Below, one piece after another: positions 21,901 to 32,862 of a stretch of 41,542 bases of DNA. This DNA is from Reticulitermes lucifugus. Its lineage: Eukaryota > Arthropoda > Insecta > Blattodea > Rhinotermitidae. The notes beneath the pieces were generated by a model. That model was not told the origin of the DNA. It did not search any database and worked only from the letters and a program-made list of their open reading frames with translations. The number at the start of each line of letters is the position of its first letter. Position 1 is the first letter of the stretch. The translations under genes and the position numbers were made by a program. Location of the stretch: positions 1-41,542 of the forward strand of contig JAKCWW010004389.1 of NCBI GenBank assembly GCA_026260175.1, in the 5' to 3' direction.

Positions 21901-23711
21901 ACAGGGCAGTATTTTGGTCACATTTATTAATATATGGAAACGTGCACTGATTTCAGAAATATTATTTTAGAAATAATCAGGATCACTTCAAGTACCTGAC
22001 TCGCTAACTATATGAGTGGGCATTTTATAAGGACACAGAGTTGAACTGTGAGACACTGAAGGTGGGTTGTTTATATCTCACAGGAATCAAACTGGAAAAA
22101 ACCACGTGGAGTTCTACAGCGTAATACCGCATTACAATGGATCCGAAACAATCTGAAGGCTGATGTAGATCAAGGAGTGATCTACTTTGCAGATGATGAT
22201 AACTCATACAGCTTAGAGGTATTTGATGAGGTGTGTCAGACTTCCATCATACTATTTATGACTGGTGTATGTATTTCATACTTTTGCATATTTTGCACAA
22301 TACTTCTATACATATAATTGAATACTCCATTATGTCACATTTAGTCATACATTTTAGTGTCAATGACTGTATGGGAATTGAAATCTTCCTTCTTCCATCA
22401 GATGCGAGACACACAGATGGTGAGCGTGTGGCCTGTAGGTCTTGCGGGCGGTCTCATGGTAGAGATGCCTGTGTTGGATCCCAAAACAGGTCATGTCAAA
22501 GGATGGAATAGTGCTTGGCGACCAGAGCGACCATTTCCTCTAGACATGGCTGGTTTTGCAATAAATCTTTCTCATTTTCTGAAACACCCAGAAGCCAAGT
22601 TCTCTTTTAATGTGGCACGTGGTTATCAAGAATCGGAGATTCTACGACATTTGATAACTCAAGATCAACTTGAACCAAAAGCTGACAACTGCACCAAAGT
22701 TAGTAGTGCTTGCTTGTTATGCAAGTACAGTAGATGCAGCATGTTGAGTATTTTCATGTGGTAATAAATTTATTTGTGATTCATTCAAATACTTTCAGTT
22801 GATCCTTACAACGTGCTTGAGGGTCACTGTAGTGACATCACACATTTGTAATGATGTGGTAATAATCGTAGCACACGAGTAACACTAAATGTATAGAAGA
22901 GGGTAATCCACGGTCTCCCACACTGAACAAAATTAATACATACAAACCAAAGCTCAGAGCCATGGTTAATTTGCTTTTATTTTTTAGAATCGTAAGCTTT
23001 ATTCTTCACGGATCTTTCCTTCACAGCAAGCAATCCAGGTATTTTGCCAGTTCTGTAACATTATCACGGTAGATACAGTGACTAGTTCCATAAAGCCCAT
23101 TTCCCCAATGCAAACTTATTAATGTTATATTTAGCTAAAGTAAGTTTATAATCCAATAATAAAATTAAATTGAGCTCATTTGCTAGCATATTTGACTGGT
23201 GAGCAGAGAGCCATAAGATGGAATCCTGCTCCAAATTTTTATGGCTTACAATTGTAAATACTCATGTTACACATCATTATATAATTGTTATCATTATTTG
23301 GAAGATCTTATTACTTACATACAGATTGTATCCACTTTAAATTTTTTGGGCATAACCTCAAAGTTTCACATTGCCAGGGACATACTAAAAACCATTCCAA
23401 ATCATGCCCTTATAGCAAGTTGTTTCCTGACACAGGAATCTCTCCAGTTTTCACCCCATTTTGATCTCTTGAGTTCCTACTCATCTGTCACAGTACATGT
23501 GGATGTGAGAAAAGACGGAGCTAACAAGATTCCTAGCATTAACAGGGAACAATTGTAATGCTGCTTTGTTAGGAGGATGAATGCCCTAAGAATTGTTATT
23601 CTTTTTCTGCAGGTATATGTATGGCATACAAGAACTGAAGCTCCAAAACTCCAGTCTGAAAAAGAATTAAACAAGAACGGCTTGAAATCTAATGCAGGAA
23701 TGGAGGTGTAG
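15898..23711 (+). CDS. B3GAT3: Galactosylgalactosylxylosylprotein 3-beta-glucuronosyltransferase I (GlcAT-I)
   Basis: Golgi type II membrane enzyme (GT43) that transfers glucuronic acid from UDP-GlcA to the Gal-Gal-Xyl trisaccharide on proteoglycan core proteins, completing the linker for heparan and chondroitin sulfate. Exons: 15898-15976, 16565-16626, 18188-18309, 20344-20503, 22084-22230, 22402-22698, 23613-23711. All phases match, giving 321 aa plus stop (human B3GAT3 is 335 aa). Seen: basic MRLKRR then a transmembrane helix (about 7-20), short stem, [18 protein letters not shown] (donor binding), DDD metal motif (178-180), SVWPVGL, the catalytic glutamate in GYQES (about 267), sequon N286-C-T and VWHTRTE (292-298). 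The C-terminus [13 protein letters not shown]...GMEV resembles B3GAT3 more than B3GAT1/2, so I favour the linker enzyme over HNK-1-type paralogs. Confidence 0.95.
16565..16626 (+). CDS. B3GAT3: B3GAT3 exon 2 (stem)
   Basis: 20 codons plus a split glycine: [20 protein letters not shown], a short luminal stem with coiled-coil character. Acceptor ATTTCAG, donor AAT|GTGAGT. Supported by phase rather than by conservation. Confidence 0.82.
16627..18187. other. B3GAT3 intron 2
   Basis: It holds the mariner relic at 16935-17620. The flanks (16627-16930 and 17620-18187) show nothing identifiable. Confidence 0.5.
16935..17620 (-). pseudogene. Mariner-like transposase relic with an inverted duplication
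   Basis: On the minus strand at 17166-17351: [20 protein letters not shown] and [11 protein letters not shown], matching the family's LNTQFPGRWIGRGGPxxWPPRSPDLT. Further upstream there are stop-interrupted pieces ([20 protein letters not shown]). About 150 bp of the same transposase region is duplicated in inverted orientation at 16935-17085 relative to 17470-17615. Non-functional; lies in B3GAT3 intron 2. Confidence 0.75.
18188..18309 (+). CDS. B3GAT3: B3GAT3 exon 3 (UDP-binding start)
   Basis: [20 protein letters not shown], then [20 protein letters not shown] and a split arginine. ITPTYARxVQKAEL is the signature that opens the GT43 catalytic domain. Acceptor TTATTCAG, donor CACG|GTAATA, phase 2. 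Confidence 0.95.
18803..18862. repeat. (TA)n microsatellites
   Basis: Two runs of alternating TA (about 18803-18821 and 18844-18862) separated by unique sequence. Confidence 0.85.
18888..19140 (+). mobile_element. LINE ORF C-terminus (RTE-like family common in insects)
   Basis: Frame open to 19099: [60 protein letters not shown]. These are the hallmark last residues of a widespread insect LINE ORF2. The typical [10 protein letters not shown] 3' sequence follows at about 19130 after the stop. Only the last 70 or so codons remain. Confidence 0.85.
19390..19663 (+). pseudogene. Internally deleted mariner-like transposase
   Basis: The frame joins a transposase N-terminal segment ([20 protein letters not shown], then FVQQYP) directly to its C-terminal segment ([20 protein letters not shown], then VQELQVE). 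The central catalytic region is missing, so the intact-looking 89 codons are a deletion product or MITE-like derivative. Confidence 0.75.
20344..20503 (+). CDS. B3GAT3: B3GAT3 exon 4
   Basis: 53 codons: [49 protein letters not shown]. The IEDAE and YTHL segments line the UDP-sugar site in GT43 enzymes. Acceptor CTGCAG, donor AAG|GTCTGC, phase 0. Confidence 0.95.
21060..21245 (+). mobile_element. tRNA-derived SINE
   Basis: A-box-like TAGCTCAGGCTGTTAG at about 21067 and B-box-like GGGTTTAATGCC at about 21109. The tail TATCATTCTACCAATGCTCC is shared with the SINE near 40700, indicating one family. Confidence 0.7.
21430..21770 (+). pseudogene. LINE ORF2 C-terminal relic with zinc-knuckle motif
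   Basis: Translation pieces VLLTGTVT then [46 protein letters not shown]. The C-x2-C...H-x3-C pattern and surrounding words are the end of a non-LTR ORF2. It contains at least two stops and so is decayed. Confidence 0.75.
22084..22230 (+). CDS. B3GAT3: B3GAT3 exon 5 (DDD metal site)
   Basis: 49 codons: [20 protein letters not shown] and [20 protein letters not shown]. The DDD triad binds Mn2+ and UDP, and RGVxQRN is conserved in GT43. Acceptor TCTCACAG, donor GAG|GTGTGT. Confidence 0.96.
22402..22698 (+). CDS. B3GAT3: B3GAT3 exon 6 (catalytic)
   Basis: 99 codons with [32 protein letters not shown], the catalytic-base glutamate in RGYQESEIL and [10 protein letters not shown] (N-glycosylation sequon conserved with human B3GAT3). 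Acceptor CCATCAG, donor AAA|GTTAGT. Confidence 0.96.
22699..23612. other. B3GAT3 intron 6
   Basis: Non-coding. A weak SINE-like patch at 23185-23235 (TGGTGAGCAGAG...GATGGAATCC) is not assigned. Confidence 0.45.
23613..23711 (+). CDS. B3GAT3: B3GAT3 exon 7 (C-terminus)
   Basis: 32 codons and [23 protein letters not shown] then [18 protein letters not shown] contacts the acceptor sugar in solved GT43 structures. Acceptor TTTTTCTGCAG. Confidence 0.96.
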   Translation, partial: VYVWHTRTEAPKLQSEKELNKNGLKSNAGMEV

Positions 23712-23999
23712 AGCAAATCCATGTCATAGAAACATATTGCTCAAATGTCTGACACTACTGAGGGACATTCCATTTCAAGAAATGTAATGTAAACAGTGTT
23801 TGTGGTCAGACATCATCTGCTAAGTTGGAGAAATTACTTTGGATGCGATTCATTCCATGAATAGAGTCGTGTTCATTGAGTATCCATGAACTTCTTAATT
23901 GCTAGATAGGTATCAATATTTTGGTGAAACCTGTTGCTCCACCTTCAGGGGAGCAGGTTTCTCCAAATTGCTGGTGCCTGTCTATCAAACTACAAGCTG

Positions 24000-24180
24000 T
24001 TACATCATCATCATCATCATCTTTATTACATTCAATAAATCCTCTAGCAGGTTAAAAGAAACCGCAGGGTGTAGAAATAGTCCAATACACCCAAGACCAC
24101 CATATCTTCATACTCATTGCCATGATAACCTCAGATCTGACATACTTATTACATATTCTACAATCATGAGATTCTTTGGT
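24000..24180 (-). mobile_element. LINE 3'-end remnant with (ATG)n tail
   Basis: Read on the minus strand, a segment ends AATAAAG(ATG)n at about 24002-24026, like the tail of the LINE at 4893 but in opposite orientation. There is no coding part; the other end runs into the assembly gap. Confidence 0.5.
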
Positions 24181-24181
24181 T

Positions 24182-24207
24182 NNNNNNNNNNNNNNNNNNN
24201 NNNNNNN
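24182..24207. other. Assembly gap followed by a G12 homopolymer
   Basis: 26 N bases, followed directly by 12 G (24208-24219). Any reading frame across it is unreliable. Confidence 0.99.
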
Positions 24208-24455
24208 GGGGGGGGGGGGTATTTCAGTGGTACAGTGTGTTCACAAAATACAGGCATATTACATCTGGGAAATCCTCAGTTCAAATGTAGTTCTGTGCAA
24301 GTCTGATTTGTGATGTCATACATTAAGCAAAGAACACAGGTTAACTCAACAGTGGATTCTGAATTGCCTAGTAGCGCCGAGTGTGTGGAGATTTTAGACT
24401 ATTGAAAGTATAGTGTGACATTAGGAAAAATGAGATTATTTTTGTAAGAAGGAAT

Positions 24456-24461
24456 AATAAA
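24456..24461 (+). terminator. Candidate B3GAT3 polyadenylation signal
   Basis: AATAAA about 745 nt after the stop codon. Another copy at 24034-24039 sits inside a LINE tail. The gap between stop and signal makes this tentative. Confidence 0.3.
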
Positions 24462-25515
24462 TGGTTCTTTTAATCTACATACAGTCACGTGTGTACAGTT
24501 TTTTAAGTAGAACAATTAATAGTTGTTTTACTTACTTTTGTGTAAAGTCACCTGCCTCTGCTCAGAAATTTTTGTTTTGTGTGTTTTTTACAGCTGCCTG
24601 TGATACCAAGACCATCTCTGCACCCCCTTCTAAGATTTAGCCTTCCACCAGTTATGTACTTCAGATGAAGCATGACTTCACACTCACTTTTCTTGTTAAC
24701 TCCATTGCTGGGAGGGGAATGGTCATTTTGCTGCAACTGACCGATGCATATTGCCACTTATACCCCATGTACTAACTCTTGGTGCAAACATTTGTTGGCC
24801 TACTTAATGGTCTGTGTAACAGAGGCTGTTGCTGAACAAGCTGGTGTAACAGTAACACTCTACACTTTTATTTGGGAGGTGTTTGGAATGAATCTGAGAC
24901 AGGGCGTGGCTAGCCTGAGGTTATCATGGTTTTACTCAGTCCTTCCAGGCAAATGCTGAGATAATACTTTGAGTAGACCACGGTCCCTTCCTTCAAAATC
25001 CTTTGCAATGCATCTTTCATCCTCAATTTGACATTATGTAATCTGAGAAAATAACAGCTTTATAAAAAAATCAACTACAAAAGAGTGTTTTACAACATGT
25101 ACGACCAGCATGTTACTCACTACAGACAAAAGACACAATTTTCTTTGTGAAATGTTTGGATCATTTGTTACTGATTGGTTATGAAATATGGAAACTATGG
25201 GTAGAATTTCAATCACACCCATAAGTAAAGTATGACTGTTACTATGCTGATTTTCAGGAAACTCACATTTACCTGAAAACTTTCTGCAAAGAACACTTCC
25301 ACAGAATTTCATGAAAATCCAGTAAGCACTTTAGTCATCGATTGTAGGTCATGGACAGATGGGGAAGGACAAGGTCTCCATATAAGGCATTTTTTTACTT
25401 TGTAAAGAATGCCTAAAAATGAATCTAAGTTACAATTACAAATCTAAAATCCAGTTCTCACAGCTATTATATTAATAAGTACAATATCCAGTTATCTTTA
25501 TTAACTGATACGAAC

Positions 25516-25556
25516 TATGACATGTTTCAGCCAAAATTGGCCACTCTCAAGTCAAT
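25516..25556 (-). ncRNA. Degenerate hammerhead-like motif
   Basis: Minus strand: stem GCCA/TGGC followed by GAAACATGTC. The 5' core reads CTTGAGAG instead of CTGANGA, so this is probably a decayed copy. Confidence 0.35.
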
Positions 25557-27039
25557 TCCAGCTATTTCTTGCTTAATATTCTGGATTCTATTAATGCAAC
25601 TTGCCAAATTGGCTTCTGGTATCTGGATTTGACTTGATAATGGCTAACTTTTGCCAAAACCTGTAGTCACAGTTCAAAAGCTGTGGAAATTGTATTTTAT
25701 ATTTGTTCACTTGTATGAAATAAACACAGTGGAATACATCAACCAAATTGCTAAGTTAACATTAACTACACATGCTGGTAATTGCTGATACTGGAATTTC
25801 CTCCATTCCATATATCATGGTTACTAAAGTGCTACAACTCTGAACCCTAAGTGAATGCATGAATGATTATGAGTATTTTCTAGGGGGAGGTAAACTTCTG
25901 TAAAGGTTCTGTATTACAACTGCATATTTTTATTTTAAATGTACATAGTACAACACACATAAGCGCATAAATGGTTTGACATACAAAAAATGTATCTGAA
26001 AAATACAGCACAGCTTTCATCTTCCTTTTTTACTGTAATTTCACGATCACTTTTATAAAGTAGTATTTTTCTTGCCTCAGTTCCCCTTTGGTGGCTTATC
26101 AGCATTCCTAAAATTTTAAAAATTGAAAATTTCCTTCTTAAGACATAGGAAACAGACATAAAAAATCCTCTGTTTATCTTAAATATGTGATACACAGTTC
26201 AATGCACTTATATTAGATGTAAAAACAAATGCACAGTATTTTCTTACTGACTAAGAGAAATAAGTACAGTTCTTGCATAATTGTTACATACAAGGTAATA
26301 ATTCAAGTTATTGTCAGTGGATTGGAAGTTTTAAAAACCATCTTGGTAAGTCACTGCTTTCATTTACATTATTTATCAAATAAAAAAGTTGCTGACAAAA
26401 TCCTACAGACATAAGCTACCTAGCAGCATTTGGAACACCTAAATCTCTGGCAACACTGCAGCAAAAAGTATGTGAGTCTGAAAAACACGAGTCTAGAATG
26501 GGTTTTAGTTCAAAGATTGGAATGAAATGCTGATGCCATTTGCAATGAAAGCATCACGACTCTTCAAAAACCTACTGAATTATTACAGCTCAGTATTTCA
26601 CATTTGTGCTCTCATAGTCTGTTCTTCATATGCATTTACTTGACTGTTGTGGACCAATCTAGCTGCTGGAACGCATAATACTGTATGGGGTTCAGAGATG
26701 GACTTTATTTGAGGGCCGGTCTTCAGAGAACAAAGGGTTCTGTATTTGGAGCAACTAACAGAACTACCCAATTTATAATAAACTTAAATCTCCAGATATC
26801 GTAACCATAATTAGCCCTTTATGGACAAAACAGTATCTTTCTTATTTAAAGGCCCAGTTCATACCACACAGTAAACACACTCTGTGTCAGGTATAAAAAC
26901 CAATCAGTTACTGCTGTAGATGGAAATAATCGCTGTTTGTCTTGAGATCCATAAAAACATGTAAATACACTGTGTGCGCAGAACACAGAACTTTTTAATG
27001 TTAAACCTGGTTGTGCATAAAGTAACACTGGGCTTTATA

Positions 27040-27306
27040 GGGTTGAAGTATGTAGATTGGAATGGCTTCAGTATGTTGTAAGAATGGATGGTACAAGGGC
27101 AGTAAAGAAATTACTGGAAGGCCCCCCACCCCCCCCCCCAAAAAAAGAAGAGGGGGGGTGAACCCATATTAAGGTGGATAATGTTGAATCAGACCTGAGG
27201 AATATGGGTGTAAAAAGCTGGAAAACAAGAGCTCTGGACAGAACAGAATGGGCATCTGTCAGTAGAGTACATACTCAGACCATTATCACAGATTTCAAAA
27301 TGTAAA
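27040..27306 (+). pseudogene. LINE ORF2 C-terminal relic interrupted by homopolymers
   Basis: RLEWLQYVVRMDGTRAVKKL, then a C-, A- and G-homopolymer block (27121-27160), then IKVDNVESDLRNMGVKSW and ALDRTEWAS. This matches the ending of a common insect LINE (RMxxxRxVKKxxxGxP...LRWxDxxxxDLRxMGVKxW). The frame is broken by the homopolymers. Confidence 0.78.
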
Positions 27307-27596
27307 GGACACAACTTTACACAGAATTGGAAGTACAGGTAATACTGTATTTCAGTGTTCAAATATGGTATCAATTTTCATTTTTCCCTTCTGAAGCACA
27401 CTCCATTTTACAAGAATTCTAATAATCGAGTATACAAATTATAGGTTATATGTCTTGAAGCTTTTGCGGTCAAGTTAACCAAGCACAGCAGTCTGTTAAC
27501 CCCACCCAGTAACCCCTATTGGCTCATGTCCTTTCACAAATCCCAGTCTGGTACTGCTATATATTCTGGACAGCTTGGGTGTCGAGTCATGTCAAG

Positions 27597-27638
27597 GCCC
27601 TGATGATGGAGATAAGAGTTGGTCTCTGAAATGTTGGC
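27597..27638 (+). ncRNA. Hammerhead ribozyme-like motif with canonical core
   Basis: Helix I GCC/GGC, canonical CTGATGA, stem II GGAGA/TCTCT (one G-T pair), GAA, A15.1...U16.1 as ATGT, H17=T. All invariant core bases are present. It occurs as a solo copy with no inverted partner found. Confidence 0.55.
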
Positions 27639-29195
27639 TGATTTGAACAACCTGACACAGCTGTCAGCCCGACATTTCACTAAAATTAGAGGTTGCCTAG
27701 ATAATTAAATATCATACTGTTTACTTTTAGGCAGTTAAAATAAGTGTTGCGCTCTAAATAAAAGTGGCAAACATTTTCCAGCCTGCACATAAATATTTAA
27801 ATAATTGGAAAGGTTAAAAATTGTCCATTAGTGAAGTAAGTTTATCCCTCTGTTTCAGACACAGTATAAATTAAAAATTTCTAACTTACAGCAGTGAAAT
27901 TTAACATTTTTACATCACAGTACCAAATTTCTCATTGCCTCTCAGCTGCACAAAAATCAAAACTGTCTCATATTTTTGACAAATAAGTTCTTTTAGTTCA
28001 TGATGTCTGTAAGAATGCTTTATGTCATTTGAGCCAGAATATTTGGTTACATCATTCTTGTAGTTATTCTCAGAGTCAATGATTACTGTAACAGTTCAAC
28101 CTACATTCCTTGCATAAAACATACTGACAAAGAAAATTAAAATTGTGTTTAATAACTTTTTAAATATTCTCATAATTACACATACTATATTTGGAGCAAA
28201 TATGCAAGAGATTATCAGCCCTGAAATAAGTAAATGATCACAATAGTCGGTGTTCCAAGCAAGTATGTGAGACTTTAAGTTCTTGTGGCAGTGAGTATTC
28301 TGACTACAATCTTCCAGGACATCATACTGTGTATCTTGATAGGGGGGTACCTTTGTGAGTAGTGCTTGTAACCATCTGCCAAGCTACACAGCATCACATC
28401 CCAGAAAAAAGGATTCTTCAAAAGTACTTACGATTTGTTCTGCCAAAACATCAACAGCTTGGACCACCTTGTCATCTATGAACTCTTTTGCTTCATTCAA
28501 CAGCATCAGATGTGTTCATATATTATGTTGGGCGAACAGGAGCAGAACACTTTCACATCACACTGAACAGAGGTTTCAATACCAAATCCTCATGTACAAG
28601 TGTCACGTTCCACTGTGACTGACTTTAAACCTACTCTGTATACAGTTACAACAGCACATAAATAACTTCAAAATATGTATCCTCCATGTCAGTCAAATAG
28701 GACAAAAATTTACCCCATTTTGAAAGACATTCATTAAGGAATCAATGAAATCTGTAAGTCTGCAAGTTATAACAATATGTTCACATTAAACATACAATTT
28801 TGCACCTTGTACTTTTATAAGTCAGTATTCGTAGGTTTTGTTACAAAACATGATTATTAATTAGACAAATCTGAAAGTTTACATTCAACTAGCTATCCTA
28901 TCTTCAAGAGAAGAATCCAGTACAATACTAGATCCATATTTACTGATTGCTTGGAAAAAGGAAATTCAGTCACCAATAATAATTTTCACAATTTTCAGCA
29001 AACTTTAAACTTAGAGCAAGAGTGCTTATACCTACTGCCTAGGATCTGAGGAGCTGACTTAACCAAGATTTACAACACTTACAAATCACATGCCACAACA
29101 GCTTTATGATGGGCATTCATTACACAAGTGTAGTTCAACCCTCTGAACAGTGGGGGTCTAAAGAGTAACCTGAAAGTTCACACTAGTACAGGCCA

Positions 29196-29313
29196 TCAAG
29201 GCCCAGAGAGGGAGAAAAGGTATTGCTCTACCCTTTCTTTAACCTCAGCACTAGATTGGGGTGGACAGTCAATGCCATGCCCCAGCCACTTTACCCCCTG
29301 GAAAGAACAGTGG

Positions 29314-29316
<3 letters not shown>
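29196..29316 (-). repeat. Dispersed repeat with spurious coding look
   Basis: The conceptual translation GVKWLGHGIDCPPQSSAEVK then ERVEQYLFSLSGP resembles a repeat whose translations recur as spurious ORFs in many insect and fish genomes. From memory it is a transposon-derived repeat, not a gene. Confidence 0.5.

Positions 29317-29356
<40 letters not shown>
29317..29356. repeat. (AT)20 microsatellite
   Basis: Uninterrupted alternating AT for 40 bases. Confidence 0.97.
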
Positions 29357-29358
<2 letters not shown>

Positions 29359-31208
29359 CATGAACCCAAATGGTGATCTAACATGACAGAAAATGTTAAG
29401 CATAACGAAACACTGAGGTGTGTTACGATCTTTACATCCTCATTTGTCCACATAGCTTGTATTGTTCTAATTTTAATAACTGTACGTACCTGTTTCGAAA
29501 AAAAATGATGTTCCAACTTACACTCTCTGCATACATTCACTATACATACTACACAAACATTCATAAAATGAAAACAATCCATCAAGACAAGACTGTTCCT
29601 CAATGGCCTACTACATTAGCACAATTCAGCAACATACATCACAGTGACAAATCGTCCGCCTCACTGCAAATCAGTCAGGGCTTTTGCATCACATGTTTGT
29701 ATTTGTGTCATAATTACCCGGCATGCAAAGCGCACCACTGTGAGGCCGAACAATGTTAAAATTGTCTACTATTTTCTTTGGCATCTCTGGCTCTGCTGGT
29801 TAGTAAGTCGTCTGCAGTAATCATCTTGTAAACAGAATAAGTTTCGGGAAAATATATGATTCATTACACTGGTCTCTCCATTAACGATGGTAACTGGTTC
29901 CATGAAACTGGCTGTAAACAAAACCTTTTGTTAATTCAGTATATGAAATATGTGTTAGAGGCTTAATTTGTTCCCAGACCTGAGAGTTGTTTTGCACGAT
30001 CAAAGTAAAATTAAAAACAATCACAAACCTCATATTTTGTGTAAAAAAAGAGATGTTTGCACTGCGAAGACGGATGGACTCTGAGCACAGATAAATGCAA
30101 CGGCATGATTTTACACATCACCTTCACTGACCAAAAATGAACAGGTTACGTAGCGCTTTCTTTGGCCGAAAATTACGCCCGAATGTTATTTTACCGACAC
30201 AACTGAGGCTTCCATTGGTCAAAGACATCATTACTGGACCTTATTTGACATAAAATGTGTTTTGATTTTCTCTACAAGTTCTTCTGAAGATTTTTTTAAA
30301 CCCCTGAAGAATTCTGAGATGTTAACATAAATTTGCATAGGGGCTTCAAGTCACATGTCTGCTACACTTGTCAGATTTTGACAAAAACTGAATGTGGTAG
30401 AAGGATCTTAGTAAAAATCCACAATATGAAATTTCACAAAAATCCGTTCAGTAGGAACTGAGTTGTTGCATGTGGACAGCCCTCATCACAACAGATACTT
30501 TTAAAACTGGATTACTTTGCATATGAAATTATCTTATGGGAAAATTCAAAAGATAGCAAAAAAAGTACTCACTATCCAAATGACAATTACTGTTTTAGAT
30601 TAATGGCAGGTCTAAAGAACAGAGTCTCTTGTAGGGAATTACCTATTTCAGAAATTCAATACGCTGTTCCTTGCCAGTGCTAACTGCTAATTTCAGCAGC
30701 TACCACAAAGGGTGTACCATGCAGGAACCAAGTTACACAATGTCTTCCCATCTAACACTAAAATCCTATTACATTACATAAAAGTACTTAAGCCAGCACA
30801 GAAAGATTATCTCTTAGCTCGCTTCTACTCAGCAGAAGAATTCGTTTTTTTTACTTGAAGGCCTGTATGTAGCATGCATATCATTAAGTATTTTTTGTTT
30901 GGTCAGTACAATATGATATTCTTATGACATAACCATACACAGCTATGCAAACCACATTTCTCACACTTGTTCTGGACTATCTTATATTTGGTATTATGTT
31001 TACACAATTACATTTTCTGCAGCCCTGAACTGTGAAGGATCTGTGGGATGTACGAAATAAACTCTATTCTAAGAGGGGTGGACACACATGACGAAGCTAA
31101 CAGTCACTTTTCGCAATTGTTTTGTAAGTACACCAAAAAGCATATGTCTTACTGGAAAAACATTGCAGTACTCAGAAAATGACTCAGACACCCAAGAATG
31201 GAGATAGG

Positions 31209-31268
31209 CAAATTCTTTTCACTCACTCACTCACACACACACATATGTGCACACACACTCACTCACTC
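31209..31268. repeat. (ACTC)n/(CA)n compound microsatellite
   Basis: ACTC repeats, then CA repeats with ATATGTG in the middle, then ACTC repeats again. Confidence 0.9.
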
Positions 31269-32506
31269 AATAATCAATCTTGCATGAAATATTATGTATC
31301 ATGCCCGTGGAACTAATTTTCAAAAGCTGTACATACATATGAATCTACTGTGAATCAGTTATTATGAGAGGAAGCACTATAGAATTAGAATACCATCTAC
31401 TCACTGATTCACATATCACATAACCACTGTCCAAAGGGTTAAGTCACACTGCATCCCTAAATAAATTAAAACTATGTAGGCCACAGATAAGGATAAAATA
31501 TGTATAAAAAGCATTCTCCATACAGCATCAGTATATATTTGGTTCTTTTTATGTGTCCACTGTAATGCTAAAATATACCATCATGTAAATGTGATAATAT
31601 TAACTGACCACTTTCATATAAGTAACAGTGGCAATAAAAAATGTAAGTTTAAGTAGTATGCCTACGGTTAGCATGGGCATTTGCTTTACTACAGATGCCT
31701 CCGTGGTTGCAGTTTGTTCCTCTGATAGTTTTAAGAAGTTTTTCAATACAGATATAATGGACACAAAGAGGAAATACCTGACACTTTGCACTAAGAGGGT
31801 TCATTCAGAAACCCATTAAATCACAGTGTCTTGCAAAGTCTTGGAACTGCTGTTGAACCTGCAGCCAATTTACAACAAACAAGTGTGGTTTCTTGTTATA
31901 AGACACAATATACAGCAATCTGGCTCCCTGTTTTTAAATCGTAGTATAAGGACATTTTAAATTACCCAAAGCTTTAGAGGGCAACCAGATTCAGTTTCAA
32001 ACTGCAAGCAATCCACATTTTGTTCAACCTGCTTGTAGTTGTTTGTGTCAGTTTTCATTCTGACATTTCAAAGGTACACATCTATACAGCTGAGTCTTTG
32101 CCCACGAAGCCTGTTCTGGAAATTGATTTCTTCATGTCAAAGTCCACAGATGTTTCTTTCTTAATGCTGAAAATAAAAACCATACTACCATTACAATTTA
32201 CAAGAGTACAGAAAGTACACAAAATGAGTACCTCTTTGGGTTTTGCAGTTTTAGGAAAGGTAGAATCCTCCACCATTTACTGCCTGAACACACAACACAC
32301 CATGCCATCTATCAAAATGCAAGAGAACAAAATTGTTTGATTCTGCTACTTTGTTTCTACCTTGTTTACCAATTAGCTGCTGAACAATCTGGGAATGCAG
32401 GGACAATGTTGTTTAGATGGGTCAAAATTTCTGCATGAACCATACTGAGAGACTGTTTGAATATCGTCCAGTGATGGCTATGGAAAACGGAACATAATAC
32501 ATAATA

Positions 32507-32660
32507 CAGCGAAACCACAATTTTATGTTTTTGTGTGGACCACATAAAATGATGTAAAATTCAGGAAACATTTTTCTTTAGGGCATTTGGCTGGGACTAC
32601 AAAAAGTGTGTAAAATCATGGAAAATGCAAATTCAGGAAGGTAAAATCAGTATTTTACTG
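32507..32660. mobile_element. pogo/Tigger-like MITE
   Basis: 154 bp with TA on both sides (32505-32506 and 32661-32662). The termini are CAGCGAAACCACAATTTTA and, from the right on the other strand, CAGTAAAATACTGATTTTA. Non-coding. Confidence 0.6.
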
Positions 32661-32856
32661 TACTTACACTGAGAAATTAAATTTGTATTAGATCATGCAC
32701 TGGAATGTAGCACAAGTAGCATATGTGTGCGGTGATGGGGAAAATAAGTCGGGACTGCTGGCTCTGCATTAGCTTCTTTTACAGGGATACAGAACCAGTA
32801 TTCATAAACCACGTGACAATTGATATTTTTACTGCAGTGCTCAAACATGTTTTTAG

Positions 32857-32862
32857 TTTATT
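32857..32862 (-). terminator. Candidate fasciclin-gene polyadenylation signal
   Basis: AATAAA on the minus strand about 600 nt after the stop at 33459. It is the first clear one downstream; not verified. Confidence 0.3.

Larger units (their letters stand above)
20504..22083. other. B3GAT3 intron 4
   Basis: Contains a SINE (21060-21245) and a LINE RNase H/C-terminal relic (21430-21770). Nothing else recognised. Confidence 0.5.

Noticed and set aside
22357-22764. 135-codon frame starting at ATG 22357 as an independent gene
   Set aside because: It is B3GAT3 exon 6 read through both flanking introns; splice sites and GT43 motifs define 22402-22698.
23923-23963. Hairpin GGTGAAACCTG...CAGGTTTCTCC containing CTGAAGG, considered as a hammerhead
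   Set aside because: A9 is G and the GAAA is not placed after stem II; only a simple palindrome remains.
23899-24306. Open frame spanning the N gap
   Set aside because: It crosses unknown bases and a LINE tail; meaningless translation.
29196-29603. 135-codon minus-strand frame as a protein gene
   Set aside because: It runs through an (AT)20 microsatellite and ends in a dispersed repeat.
32020-32340. 106-codon plus-strand frame
   Set aside because: No recognisable motif, no splice context and an equally open antisense frame; treated as chance.
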